Shown here in pieces: positions 13,491 to 20,926 of a stretch of 20,926 nt of DNA. Position 1 is the first letter of the stretch. Each line of letters begins with the position of its first letter. The notes below the pieces were generated by a model. It was not told the origin of the DNA and searched no databases. It was given only the letters and a program-made list of their open reading frames with translations. The position numbers and the translations under genes are program-made. The DNA is from an uncultured Anaerolineales bacterium (GTDB lineage: Bacteria > Chloroflexota > Anaerolineae > Anaerolineales > Villigracilaceae): positions 1 through 20,926 of the forward strand of contig CALFXA010000281.1 of the NCBI GenBank assembly GCA_937928015.1, given 5' to 3'.

Positions 13491-13833
13491 TTGAAACTGG
13501 TAAGACTTTATGGCATTACGCAAATCGATTATGGCAAAGGCGGTATAGTGAGCCAAAAGGAAGCAGATATTAAGGCACAAAACATATTAATCCAAGAAAA
13601 GCGCGTTCTGCGGTAAAGCGCGGACAATACACTTCCTTTAAGGACCTACTTTGGCCTTCTTGCAATTGCGTTTGTTTTCTGGAGTGTTGGGTCACAGGCT
13701 GTTATTAAGGAATGAAAATACATATGGAACGTGTCGGATGCGCTTGACACTATGTGGAAGGATTAGGCATTTGGGTAGCGGAGGAGTTGATGGCGGATTC
13801 TAGGACCTTGGTTTTCGTTGTGCCGTGATATAA
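13491..13833 (+). pseudogene. Decayed membrane-protein / SUMF1 remnants
   Basis: This part of the 612-bp gap has no intact gene. One frame (13491-13715) reads through a single TAA at 13614 and contains GKGGIVSQKEADIKAQNILIQ, then TYFGLLAIAFVFWSVGSQAVIKE (13644-13712), a convincing membrane helix. Further on, in another frame, 13804-13833 reads DLGFRCAVI and stop, matching the conserved GFRCA end of FGE/SUMF1 domains such as the one ending at 10681. Together these suggest a former receptor-like protein with a membrane helix and a SUMF1 end, broken by frameshifts, a stop and a deletion. Each piece is short, so chance cannot be excluded. Confidence 0.4.
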
Positions 13834-13944
13834 ATCCCTAAGTGAATTCATTCTTTCTGAAATAAAGCAAACTCCTGCATTGCATATATCGTGATAATGG
13901 GTCTATGTTTATCTTCCATGATCCATTTTCTGTTTTCTATCAGT

Positions 13945-13950
13945 TATAAT
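13945..13950 (+). promoter_or_regulatory. Candidate -10 box for glyQS
   Basis: TATAAT lies 38 bp before the start codon. No good -35 is seen. No T-box antiterminator sequence was found in the leader. The rest of 13834-13988 shows nothing else. Confidence 0.4.
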
Positions 13951-13988
13951 CCTTCCTGCAATCATAAATCGACAATCGGAAATCGCAA

Positions 13989-16979
13989 ATGCCAAACTCT
14001 TCCTTCCAATCCATCATCCTCAAACTCCAGGACTTCTGGGCCGCGCACGGATGCCTGATCACCCAGCCCTACTACACCCAGGTCGGCGCGGGAACGATGA
14101 ATCCCAACACCTTCCTGCGCGTGCTGGGGCCCGAGCCGTGGAACGTGGCCTACGTCGAGCCGTCGGTGCGGCCGGATGACGGGCGCTACGGCGAGAATCC
14201 CAACCGCTTCCAGAAGCACACCCAGTACCAGGTCATCCTCAAGCCCGACCCAGGCAACCCGCAGGAACTGTACCTCGAGTCGCTCAAGGCGCTGGGCATC
14301 GATCCGCGCCAGCACGACATCCGCTTCGTGGAGGACAACTGGGAGCAGCCCGCCATCGCGGCCTGGGGTCTCGGGTGGGAGGTCTGGCTGGACGGGCAGG
14401 AGATCACGCAGTTCACCTACTTCCAACAGATGGGCGGCGTGACGCTCGACCCCGTCTCGGTGGAGATCACCTACGGCCTGGAGCGTATCCTGATCGCGCT
14501 CAATAATGCCAAAGCCATCTGGGACGAAGAGTGGGGCGCGGGCGTCACCTACGGCGAGATCATCCGCCGCGAGGAGTTCGAGCACTCGAAGTATTATTAC
14601 GAGGTGGCCGACGTCGAGCGCGCGCGCCAGATGTACGACCTCTATTCCGCCGAGGCCGATGCCTGTCTCGCGCAGGGACTGCTGGTCCCCGCGCACGATT
14701 ACGTGCTCAAGTCCTCGCACACCTTCAACATCCTCGACGCACGCGGCGCGATCAGCGTGGCCGAACGTCAGGCCTTCTTCCGCCGCATGCGCGAACTGGC
14801 CCGCAAGGTGGCCGAAGGCTACGAGGAACAGCGCAAGGAAGCGGAATATCCGTTATTGAAGACCGTAGACCGTGGACCGAAGACCGTGCCTGCCATACCG
14901 TCCACCGTCCACGGTCCATCGTCGTTCTTGTTCGAGATTGGCGTCGAGGAGCTGCCTGCCTCGGATGTGGACACTGCCTACGAACAGCTCACCCAGCGGA
15001 TTCCGTCTCTGCTCGACGAATTGCGCCTGACCCACGGCGACGTCCGCGTCTTCACCACCCCGCGCCGCCTGACCGTTTCGGTGGCGGACCTGGCCCCGAA
15101 TCAACCCGACCGCGAGGACCTGGTCAAGGGTCCGCCCGCGGACAAGGCCTTCGACAAGAACGGCCTCGCCGCTCCCGCCGCGATGGGCTTTGCCAAGAAG
15201 AACGGCGTGGACACCAAGGACCTGGAAGTCCGCGAGGAGGGCGGTGGTAAGTATGTCTTCGCTGCCGTCAAGCAGAAGGGCCGCCCGACGCCCGAGGTGC
15301 TGGCCGAGGCGCTGCCCAAACTGGTGGAAAGTATCAAGTTCGAGAAGTCCATGCGCTGGAACGACTCGGGCGTGGCCTTCTCGCGTCCCATCCGCTGGTA
15401 CGTGGCCCTGCTCGGCGACCAGGTCATTCCGTTCGAGTACGCGGGCGTGGTCAGCGGAAACGTCTCGCGCGGCCTGCGCCCGTACGACTCGCCCGAGATC
15501 AAGATCCCCTCTGCCGAAAAATACTTCGACGCGATCCGCAAAGCGGGCATCGTGTTGGATAAGGAAGAGCGCAAGGCCTCCATCGTGGAGCAGGTCCAGC
15601 AGGCAGCGGCGTTGGTCGGCGGCGAAGCCATTTTCGATTATGTAAGGGCGACTGGCCAGTCGCCCTTACTGGACGAAGTGACCAACCTGGTCGAGATGCC
15701 GACCGCCGTGATGGGTGGGTTCAATCCCGATTCCCTGGCCCTGCCACGTGACGTGCTGATCTCGGTCATGAAGAAGCACCAGCGGTATTTCCCTGTCCAG
15801 AAGGACGGAAAATTATTGGCGCATTTCATCGCCATCCGCAACGGCGACGACCTGCACATCGACATCGTCCGCGAAGGAAATGAACATACCATCGGCGCGC
15901 GCTTTGCGGACGCCAACTTCTTTGTACGCGAGGATGTCAAGCTCAAGCTGGAAGAATACCGCCCGAAACTCTCCACGCTGACCTTCCACACCAAGCTCGG
16001 CTCCATGCTGGATAAGTCCGACCGCATGTTGAAGCTCGGCGCGGAACTGGCGGCGCTGCTGGGCTACAAGGACGTGTCCGTGATCAAAGCCGTGGCGCGC
16101 GCGGTCTACCTCGCCAAGGCGGACCTGGCCACGCAGATGGTGACCGAGATGACCTCGCTGCAGGGCATCATCGGCGGCGAGTACGCGCTGCGCAGCGGCG
16201 AATCCGCCGAGGTGGCGCAGGCCATCGCTGAGCAATATCAGACCGTGCCGCAGAGCAAGATCGGCCTGGCCGTGGCCCTGTCCGACCGCCTCGACTCGCT
16301 GGTGGGTCTGTTCGCGGCGGGACTGGCGCCCACGGGCGCGAAGGATCCCTTCGGTCTGCGCCGTGCGGCCATCGGCATCGTCCAGCCGCTGGTGGAACAT
16401 GACGTGGACTTCGACCTGGTCGAGGCCGTCAAGCAGTCGGCCAAGACGCAGCCCATCGAGGTCAGCGCCGAGGCCCAGAAGCAGATCCTCGACTTCCTGA
16501 CGGGCCGCCTCTCGGTGGCTCTGAAGGATGCGGGTTTTCGCTACGATGTGGTGGATGCCGTGCTGGCGGCGCAATCCGCCAACCCGGCCGCCGCGGCCCG
16601 CGCCGTGAAGCAACTCTCGGCCTGGGTCTCCCGCGAAGATTGGTCGGGTATTCTGCCCGGCTTCGCGCGCTGTGTGCGCATCCTGCGTTCACAGAACGTG
16701 GATGGTGGGGCGTTGACGGTGAATGAAAAAGTCCTGGCTGAAAAAGAGGAGAAAGACCTCTACGCCGCCATCCAAAAGACGGTCCACGGTCAACCGTCCA
16801 CCGTCGACGAATTCCTCACGGCCGTCGTGGCGCTCATCCCCGCCATCAACGCCTTCTTTGACAAGGTGCTGGTGATGGCCGAGGACCCGGCCGTCAAGGC
16901 CAATCGTCTGGCGCTGGTCGGGCGGGTGGCGCACCTCTCCGACGGGCTGGCCGACCTGAGTAAGCTCGAAGGCTTCTAA
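13989..16979 (+). CDS. glyQS: Glycyl-tRNA synthetase, fused alpha and beta chains
   Basis: 996 residues in one open frame. Residues 1-285 are the GlyQ alpha chain ([70 protein letters not shown]), the class II catalytic subunit. From about 312 the GlyS beta chain runs to the end ([54 protein letters not shown]), closing with the anticodon-binding domain ([22 protein letters not shown]). Most bacteria make two chains. Fusions are known in Chlamydia and plant organelles. The linker at 288-314 is encoded by an inverted repeat, and two more palindromes lie inside the beta part. The enzyme charges tRNA-Gly in the cytoplasm. The gene is single and closed by a terminator. Confidence 0.95.
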   Translation: MPNSSFQSIILKLQDFWAAHGCLITQPYYTQVGAGTMNPNTFLRVLGPEPWNVAYVEPSVRPDDGRYGENPNRFQKHTQYQVILKPDPGNPQELYLESLKALGIDPRQHDIRFVEDNWEQPAIAAWGLGWEVWLDGQEITQFTYFQQMGGVTLDPVSVEITYGLERILIALNNAKAIWDEEWGAGVTYGEIIRREEFEHSKYYYEVADVERARQMYDLYSAEADACLAQGLLVPAHDYVLKSSHTFNILDARGAISVAERQAFFRRMRELARKVAEGYEEQRKEAEYPLLKTVDRGPKTVPAIPSTVHGPSSFLFEIGVEELPASDVDTAYEQLTQRIPSLLDELRLTHGDVRVFTTPRRLTVSVADLAPNQPDREDLVKGPPADKAFDKNGLAAPAAMGFAKKNGVDTKDLEVREEGGGKYVFAAVKQKGRPTPEVLAEALPKLVESIKFEKSMRWNDSGVAFSRPIRWYVALLGDQVIPFEYAGVVSGNVSRGLRPYDSPEIKIPSAEKYFDAIRKAGIVLDKEERKASIVEQVQQAAALVGGEAIFDYVRATGQSPLLDEVTNLVEMPTAVMGGFNPDSLALPRDVLISVMKKHQRYFPVQKDGKLLAHFIAIRNGDDLHIDIVREGNEHTIGARFADANFFVREDVKLKLEEYRPKLSTLTFHTKLGSMLDKSDRMLKLGAELAALLGYKDVSVIKAVARAVYLAKADLATQMVTEMTSLQGIIGGEYALRSGESAEVAQAIAEQYQTVPQSKIGLAVALSDRLDSLVGLFAAGLAPTGAKDPFGLRRAAIGIVQPLVEHDVDFDLVEAVKQSAKTQPIEVSAEAQKQILDFLTGRLSVALKDAGFRYDVVDAVLAAQSANPAAAARAVKQLSAWVSREDWSGILPGFARCVRILRSQNVDGGALTVNEKVLAEKEEKDLYAAIQKTVHGQPSTVDEFLTAVVALIPAINAFFDKVLVMAEDPAVKANRLALVGRVAHLSDGLADLSKLEGF
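14861..14923. repeat. Inverted repeat forming the GlyQ-GlyS linker
   Basis: GACCGTGGAC (14868-14877) is the exact reverse complement of GTCCACGGTC (14907-14916). The pairing extends with a few mismatches over about 19 bp (14861-14879 with 14905-14923). It is translated as [21 protein letters not shown], exactly between the alpha and beta domains. Confidence 0.75.
15642..15669. repeat. 28-bp perfect palindrome inside the GlyS part
   Basis: GTAAGGGCGACTGG followed directly by its reverse complement CCAGTCGCCCTTAC, with no loop. It is translated as [10 protein letters not shown] at a place where GlyS proteins normally go straight from the preceding strand to DEVTNLVE. It looks like an in-frame insertion. 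Confidence 0.85.
16778..16805. repeat. Second GTCCACGGTC-type repeat, in the GlyS C-terminal part
   Basis: GACGGT (16778-16783) pairs with ACCGTC (16800-16805). The segment shares the words GTCCACGGTC and ACCGTCCACCGTC with the linker element at 14861-14923. It is translated as [11 protein letters not shown], echoing PSTVHGPSS in the linker. Confidence 0.65.
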
Positions 16980-16986
16980 AAAAGAT

Positions 16987-17012
16987 GGGACGGGTTCACC
17001 CCGTCCCGTTTT
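16987..17012 (+). terminator. Rho-independent terminator of glyQS
   Basis: GGGACGGG (16987-16994) pairs with CCCGTCCC (17000-17007) with a 5-base loop, followed by GTTTT. It begins 8 bp after the stop codon. Confidence 0.85.
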
Positions 17013-17057
17013 GTATCTGGTGATAAATGTCACCTGTCGTGGGCGATTTTTCAAGTC

Positions 17058-17063
17058 TATAAT
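17058..17063 (+). promoter_or_regulatory. Candidate -10 box for the TPR-like membrane protein
   Basis: TATAAT 30 bp before the start codon, after the glyQS terminator. The -35 is not clear. Confidence 0.4.
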
Positions 17064-17092
17064 TACGGTATGTCGCTGGACAGACACAAGGA

Positions 17093-17884
17093 ATGGCAAG
17101 CGTGAACGACTCGGGTACGTCCCTGCTGGAACAGGCTGAAGAACTCTTGCGGGCGGGCAAGAGGCAGGCGGCGTTGCCGCTGTTGGCCGAGTACCTGCAG
17201 GGACATCCCAACTCGGCCCGCTGCTGGTGGCTGCTCAGTCTGGCCGTCACCGACCTGCGCCAACAGATCGACTGCATGGAACGCGTGCTGGTCATCGATC
17301 CGAATTACACGCCTGCCCGCACCCGTCTCGAAAAGCTGGAACGCATGCTTGAGCCGCGTCCGCCCACGGTGCCGCCCTTCATGCCCGATCCGGGCTTCAG
17401 CCGCGAAGACTTCGAGACCGACCCCTTCGAGATTGATGCGGAACCTGCCGCCCCGTCCTCCTCGACCTTCCTGGCCGAAGAGGAGGAAGAAGAGGAAGCG
17501 GAACCCGTTTACCGCTGGGACTCCTCCACGCCCTGGTCGTCGGCTTACCTCGACGAGGAAACTCAATCTCCTCCGCCCGCGCCTGCCCAGCCTGCCGAGA
17601 TCCCGTCCCAGCCCCGGCCGACCCAGCCTGCCCCCCGCCGCGCCGCGCAAAAGATGCCCGCCTGGTTTTTGCCTGTCATGGGCGGACTGCTGCTGGTGTG
17701 CCTGATGGTGGCCTGCATCGGCGGCGTGTTGGTCTGGCGTTCCTTCCAACCTGTGACAGCGGCCACGCCCCAGGTCCCGCTCAGCGTGCCCACCCGCACC
17801 CTGGAGCCCACCTGGACCCCGCCTCCCACCGTCACCCCGCGCCCCACCTTCACGCCCATCCCCGGGTTGACTTCCGTGCCCTGA
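17093..17884 (+). CDS. TPR-like N-terminus, single membrane helix, Pro/Thr-rich tail
   Basis: 263 residues of unknown function. Residues about 8-85 read as two tetratricopeptide-like helix pairs (LLEQAEELLRAGKRQAALPLLAEYL, then VLVIDPNYTPARTRLEKLERML). A linker with a run of acidic residues (EEEEEEEAEP, about residue 125) and a Pro-rich stretch follow. The membrane helix FLPVMGGLLLVCLMVACIGGVLVW is at about 187-210, and the end is Thr/Pro/Trp-rich and probably outside the cell. The ATG at 17093 abuts AAGGA (17088-17092), which is too close for a ribosome site. A GTG at 17102, 9 bases after AAGGA, is a plausible alternative start that would drop three residues. It may scaffold protein contacts at the membrane. 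The gene ends 63 bp before dnaG. Confidence 0.75.
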   Translation: MASVNDSGTSLLEQAEELLRAGKRQAALPLLAEYLQGHPNSARCWWLLSLAVTDLRQQIDCMERVLVIDPNYTPARTRLEKLERMLEPRPPTVPPFMPDPGFSREDFETDPFEIDAEPAAPSSSTFLAEEEEEEEAEPVYRWDSSTPWSSAYLDEETQSPPPAPAQPAEIPSQPRPTQPAPRRAAQKMPAWFLPVMGGLLLVCLMVACIGGVLVWRSFQPVTAATPQVPLSVPTRTLEPTWTPPPTVTPRPTFTPIPGLTSVP

Positions 17885-17933
17885 TCGCTTTCTGTCTGTA
17901 CGGGGGAGAGCGGCTTAAACCCGATTTCCACGC

Positions 17934-17939
17934 TATAAT
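17934..17939 (+). promoter_or_regulatory. Candidate -10 box for dnaG, giving an almost leaderless transcript
   Basis: TATAAT ends 8 bases before the dnaG ATG (17948). Transcription would begin at or within two bases of the start codon. No ribosome site is seen before the ATG, which agrees with leaderless translation. Confidence 0.45.
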
Positions 17940-17947
17940 GCTCGTGC

Positions 17948-19864
17948 ATGTCCACCACTGACGAGATCAAAGCCAAAATCGATATCGTTGACCTCGTCTC
18001 CGAGGCGGGGGTGAAATTGCGCAAGGCGGGGCGCAACTATACGGGATTCTGTCCCTTTCACGACAACAAACATACGCCCGCCTTCGTGGTCTGGCCCGAG
18101 TCGGGCACGTGGCGCTGCTTCGGTCAATGCAATGAGGGCGGCGACATCTTCAAGTTCGTGATGAAACGCGAGGGCCTCGACTTCCGCGAGGCATTGCAGA
18201 AACTGGCCCAGCGCGCGGGCGTGCAGATCCAGGAATTCCAGCGCGAGACGCCGCAGGTCAAGGAGGCGCACGAGCACCTGCGCAAACTGCTCGAAGATGC
18301 GCTGGTCTTCTATCGCTCCCATCTCTTCCAGAACCAGGACGTGCTGTCCTACCTGCGCGAGAAGCGCAAGTTGACCGACACCACCATCGAGACTTTCGGC
18401 CTGGGCTACGCCCCGAGCGGCTGGGATACGGCCCTCAAGCATTTCACCACCAAGGGCTACCTGCAACAGGACCTGATCGACGCGGGCCTGCTGACCGTGC
18501 GCGACTCGGACGCGAAGGGTGAGAACCGCGTCTATGACCGCTTCCGCCACCGCATCATGATCCCCATCCGCGACGAGAACGGACGCATGACCGGCTTTGG
18601 CGCGCGCATCGTCGACCCGAACGACATCCCCAAGTTTCTCAACTCACCCGAGACGCCCATCTTCACCAAGGGACATCTGCTCTACGGACTCGACCGCGCC
18701 CGCAAGCCGATCCGCGCGGCGGACCAGGCGGTGATTGTCGAAGGCTACCTGGACGTCATCGCCCTGCACCAGGCGGGCTACGAGAACGTGGTCTCGCCGA
18801 TGGGCACCGCGTTGACCGAGGAGCAGTTACGACTGCTCAAGAAGTTCACGCGCCGTATCGTGCTGGCACTCGACCCGGATGCGGCGGGACAGAAGGCCGT
18901 CCTGCGCGGGTTGGACGCGGCCCGCGCTGCCATGGACCGCGAGGGCGAACTGGGCTTCGACGCGCGCGGACTGTTGCGCAACGAGGCGCGTCTGCAAGCC
19001 GACCTGCGCGTAGCGTCCATGCCCGACGGGCTCGATCCCGACGAACTCGTGGCCCGCGACCCGCAGGAATGGAAGCATCTGATCGAGAAGGCCAAGCCCA
19101 TCGTGGAGCATGTGCTCGACACGTTGGTGGCTGAACGCGACATTAACGATCCGCGGGTCAAGACCGAGGTGGCGCAGCAGGTGCTGCCGCTGATCGCCGA
19201 CCTGCCCAGCGCCATCGAGCGCGACACCTACCGTCAGATGCTGGCGCGCCGCCTGCGGGTGGACGAGCGCACCCTGACCGGCGACCCGTCCCAGGGTCCC
19301 GCCTTCGTGCGGCGCAAGCCGCGCACCGCGGGGCCCCGGTCAGCGGTGGAAACGCCCGTCGCGGAGGCCATCCGCCCAAGTCAGAAAATCGAATCGTATG
19401 CCCTGGGTGTTCTATTTCGTAAGCCCGAGTTGTGTTACCGCCTCGACCGCCTGCTGGAAGGGTCGGGGCTGGCGGCCCTCTCGCCCGAAGATTTCGAGTA
19501 TACTGACCATCAGTTGTTCTTCCGCGTGATCCGTCAGTCACTCGAACAAGTGGAGGCTGACCATCACGCCTACGTGACCGCCCGTATCCCCGAGGACCTG
19601 TTGGGGCTGGCGAAGGACCTGCTCTCCCAGACTGAGAAACTCGACCCCGTGGATGACCGCCTGCTCGAAGAACTGTTCCGCAGCGTCATCAAGATGCGCC
19701 GCCTGATCGTGGAGGCCAACTTCAACCAGTTGCGCTTCATCATGGAAGACGCCCAGCAGGAAGGCGACCTGCGCGTGAAGAGTTATCAGGAACAAGCCCT
19801 GCAATACAGCCGCCTGCGACACAACCTCGACCGCGCGCTCAAGTCGGTCAACGCCCGAAAATAG
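17948..19864 (+). CDS. dnaG: DNA primase
   Basis: 638 residues. The N-terminal zinc domain has FCPFH (Cys35, His38) and WRCFGQCNEGGDIF (Cys57, Cys61). The second Cys pair is C-x3-C rather than the usual C-x2-C. The catalytic core follows (KRKLTDTTIETFGLGYAP, YDRFRHRIMIPIRDENG), then the TOPRIM fold with EGYLDVIAL (Glu265) and ALDPDAAGQKA (Asp309, Asp311), the metal site for primer synthesis. The C-terminal third (about 440-638) is helical and should bind the replicative helicase. It makes RNA primers at the fork. It is followed after 57 bp by rpoD, the same order as in the classical rpsU-dnaG-rpoD operon, but here the gene before it is not rpsU. Confidence 0.96.
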   Translation: MSTTDEIKAKIDIVDLVSEAGVKLRKAGRNYTGFCPFHDNKHTPAFVVWPESGTWRCFGQCNEGGDIFKFVMKREGLDFREALQKLAQRAGVQIQEFQRETPQVKEAHEHLRKLLEDALVFYRSHLFQNQDVLSYLREKRKLTDTTIETFGLGYAPSGWDTALKHFTTKGYLQQDLIDAGLLTVRDSDAKGENRVYDRFRHRIMIPIRDENGRMTGFGARIVDPNDIPKFLNSPETPIFTKGHLLYGLDRARKPIRAADQAVIVEGYLDVIALHQAGYENVVSPMGTALTEEQLRLLKKFTRRIVLALDPDAAGQKAVLRGLDAARAAMDREGELGFDARGLLRNEARLQADLRVASMPDGLDPDELVARDPQEWKHLIEKAKPIVEHVLDTLVAERDINDPRVKTEVAQQVLPLIADLPSAIERDTYRQMLARRLRVDERTLTGDPSQGPAFVRRKPRTAGPRSAVETPVAEAIRPSQKIESYALGVLFRKPELCYRLDRLLEGSGLAALSPEDFEYTDHQLFFRVIRQSLEQVEADHHAYVTARIPEDLLGLAKDLLSQTEKLDPVDDRLLEELFRSVIKMRRLIVEANFNQLRFIMEDAQQEGDLRVKSYQEQALQYSRLRHNLDRALKSVNARK

Positions 19865-19921
19865 CATTGCCGTTGGATGGAAGCCACCCGTTTCGTTTGA
19901 ACTCATTCATCGAAGGTGTCC

Positions 19922-20926
19922 ATGCCCGCAAAACGCAAGCCTGCCCCCAAGAAGACCGCCCGCCTGGAAAAAACGAAGAAAGCAGTCCGCGAACGCCCGC
20001 TGGAGGATGAGGTCCTGTCTGGGGAGGATGTCGAGTTGGACAACGGCTTCGACCTCGAAGTGGAGGATGCCGTCGAGCCCGATGAGAACAGCCTGACCCA
20101 GCAGGAGGAACTGGCCGAGGACGAACTGCTCGACCTGCCGCGCACTCCCGAGTTGGCCGCCGAAATGGCCGAGGACCCGGTGCGTCTGTACCTGCGCGAG
20201 ATCGGCCAGGTCAAGCTGCTCGACGCCGATAGCGAGTTCCGCCTGGCCACGCGCATCGAGGCCGAGCGCATGATCCGCACCTACATCCAGCGTCCGCACC
20301 GCCAGAACGCGGGTCCGTTGTGCGACGCCTATCACGCCGTGTTGAGCGAACTGGTCACCTCGTGGGAGCGCCTCGACGAGGATGCCGTCCGCCTGAAGAA
20401 CGCCCTGCCCGACCTGTCCCTGCTGCTGACCGAAGCCCAAAACCTGCACCGCGCTTGGGAGGACCCCACGCCCTCCTACCTGCGCGCCTATCTCGACAAC
20501 GAGCGCTGGGGCACCGATCCGCGCTGGGACAGTATGGTCCGCAAGGCCTACAGCGTATTCCTCAGCCTGTACATGCTGCCCGAGGAATACGCCGCCTGGC
20601 TGTTGAAGCACGTCCAGAAGAAGCATTCCCTGCCCGGGCTGCGTACCCTCTATAGCAACCTCCCCGACGAAGGCCTGCTCTCTGAACAATTGGAGGCGAT
20701 CTTTTCTCACGCCGAGGAGGCCAACCATGCCATCATCCGCGCCAACCTGCGCCTGGTGGTGAGCGTGGCCAAGCGTTATCTCGGGCGCGGCATCTCCTTC
20801 CTCGACCTGATCCAGGAAGGCAACATGGGTCTGCTGCGCGCCGTCCATAAGTTCGACCCGCGGCGCGGATTCAAGTTCAGCACCTACGCCACCTGGTGGA
20901 TTCGCCAATCGATCAACCGCTCCATC
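19922..20926 (+). CDS. rpoD: Primary RNA polymerase sigma factor, cut by window end
   Basis: 335 codons from ATG 19922 (ribosome site AAGGTG, 19913-19918), open to the last base of the window. A Lys/Arg-rich start and an acidic stretch (about 25-75) lead to region 1.2 ([29 protein letters not shown], about 82-110). A non-conserved segment of roughly 150 residues follows. Regions 2.1-2.4 are then seen: [37 protein letters not shown] and [15 protein letters not shown], which bind core polymerase and melt and read the -10 box. Regions 3 and 4 lie beyond the window. It directs housekeeping transcription. It is probably co-transcribed with dnaG, as no terminator lies between them. Confidence 0.95.
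   Translation, partial: MPAKRKPAPKKTARLEKTKKAVRERPLEDEVLSGEDVELDNGFDLEVEDAVEPDENSLTQQEELAEDELLDLPRTPELAAEMAEDPVRLYLREIGQVKLLDADSEFRLATRIEAERMIRTYIQRPHRQNAGPLCDAYHAVLSELVTSWERLDEDAVRLKNALPDLSLLLTEAQNLHRAWEDPTPSYLRAYLDNERWGTDPRWDSMVRKAYSVFLSLYMLPEEYAAWLLKHVQKKHSLPGLRTLYSNLPDEGLLSEQLEAIFSHAEEANHAIIRANLRLVVSVAKRYLGRGISFLDLIQEGNMGLLRAVHKFDPRRGFKFSTYATWWIRQSINRSI

Noticed and set aside
13834..13988. T-box riboswitch before glyQS
   Set aside because: No T-box sequence or paired terminator/antiterminator was found in the leader.

Overview
The window looks like a chromosomal segment from a GC-rich member of the Chloroflexota, most likely class Anaerolineae. This is judged from gene content and style, not from a database search. 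The clues are a fused GlyQS, a dnaG-rpoD pair, surface proteins with Pro/Thr-rich linkers, TIR proteins carrying FGE/SUMF1-fold domains, and many palindromic repeats, some of them inside genes. Bases 1-9100 and 13989-20926 look GC-rich and vertically inherited. Bases 10855-12190 and 13380-13960 are clearly AT-richer and look acquired or decaying.

Bases 1-8800. A geranylgeranyl-reductase-family flavoprotein lies on the minus strand and is divergent from a plus-strand operon: GntR/FCD regulator, cyanophycinase (CphB), family-5 solute-binding lipoprotein, two Dpp/Opp-type permeases, and a large secreted, C-terminally anchored S51 (cyanophycinase-like) protein. A 29-bp perfect palindrome overlaps the start of the operon promoter and is probably the regulator's own operator. 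Read together, this could be a scavenging system. The surface S51 protein would cleave cyanophycin or a related polypeptide, the ABC transporter would import dipeptides, and cytoplasmic CphB would finish or recycle the material. The transporter ATPases and an isoaspartyl dipeptidase are not in the window. A strong terminator closes the operon.

Bases 8800-13980 are an accessory island. It holds an 11-bp tandem repeat, then a TIR-transmembrane-SUMF1 protein, a truncated second TIR copy with a nonsense codon, and a retron-like locus. The retron-like locus has a promoter, a ~145-nt RNA bounded by 16-bp perfect inverted repeats, and a reverse transcriptase carrying the retron NAxxH signature. The RT is cut off after its LPQGAPTSP motif and joined out of frame to the 3' end of an unrecognised protein with an FDRD motif. 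Next come an intact TIR-transmembrane-Fn3-like protein, a terminator, and a decayed region with a membrane segment and a SUMF1-like tail. The two intact TIR proteins have nearly the same N-terminal domain, with the expected catalytic Glu, but different putative ectodomains.

Bases 13989-20926 are housekeeping genes: a single-chain glycyl-tRNA synthetase (GlyQS) with three palindromic elements inside its reading frame, one of them forming the alpha-beta linker; a TPR-like membrane protein; DNA primase with an unusual C-x3-C half of its zinc site; and the primary sigma factor RpoD, cut off by the window end.
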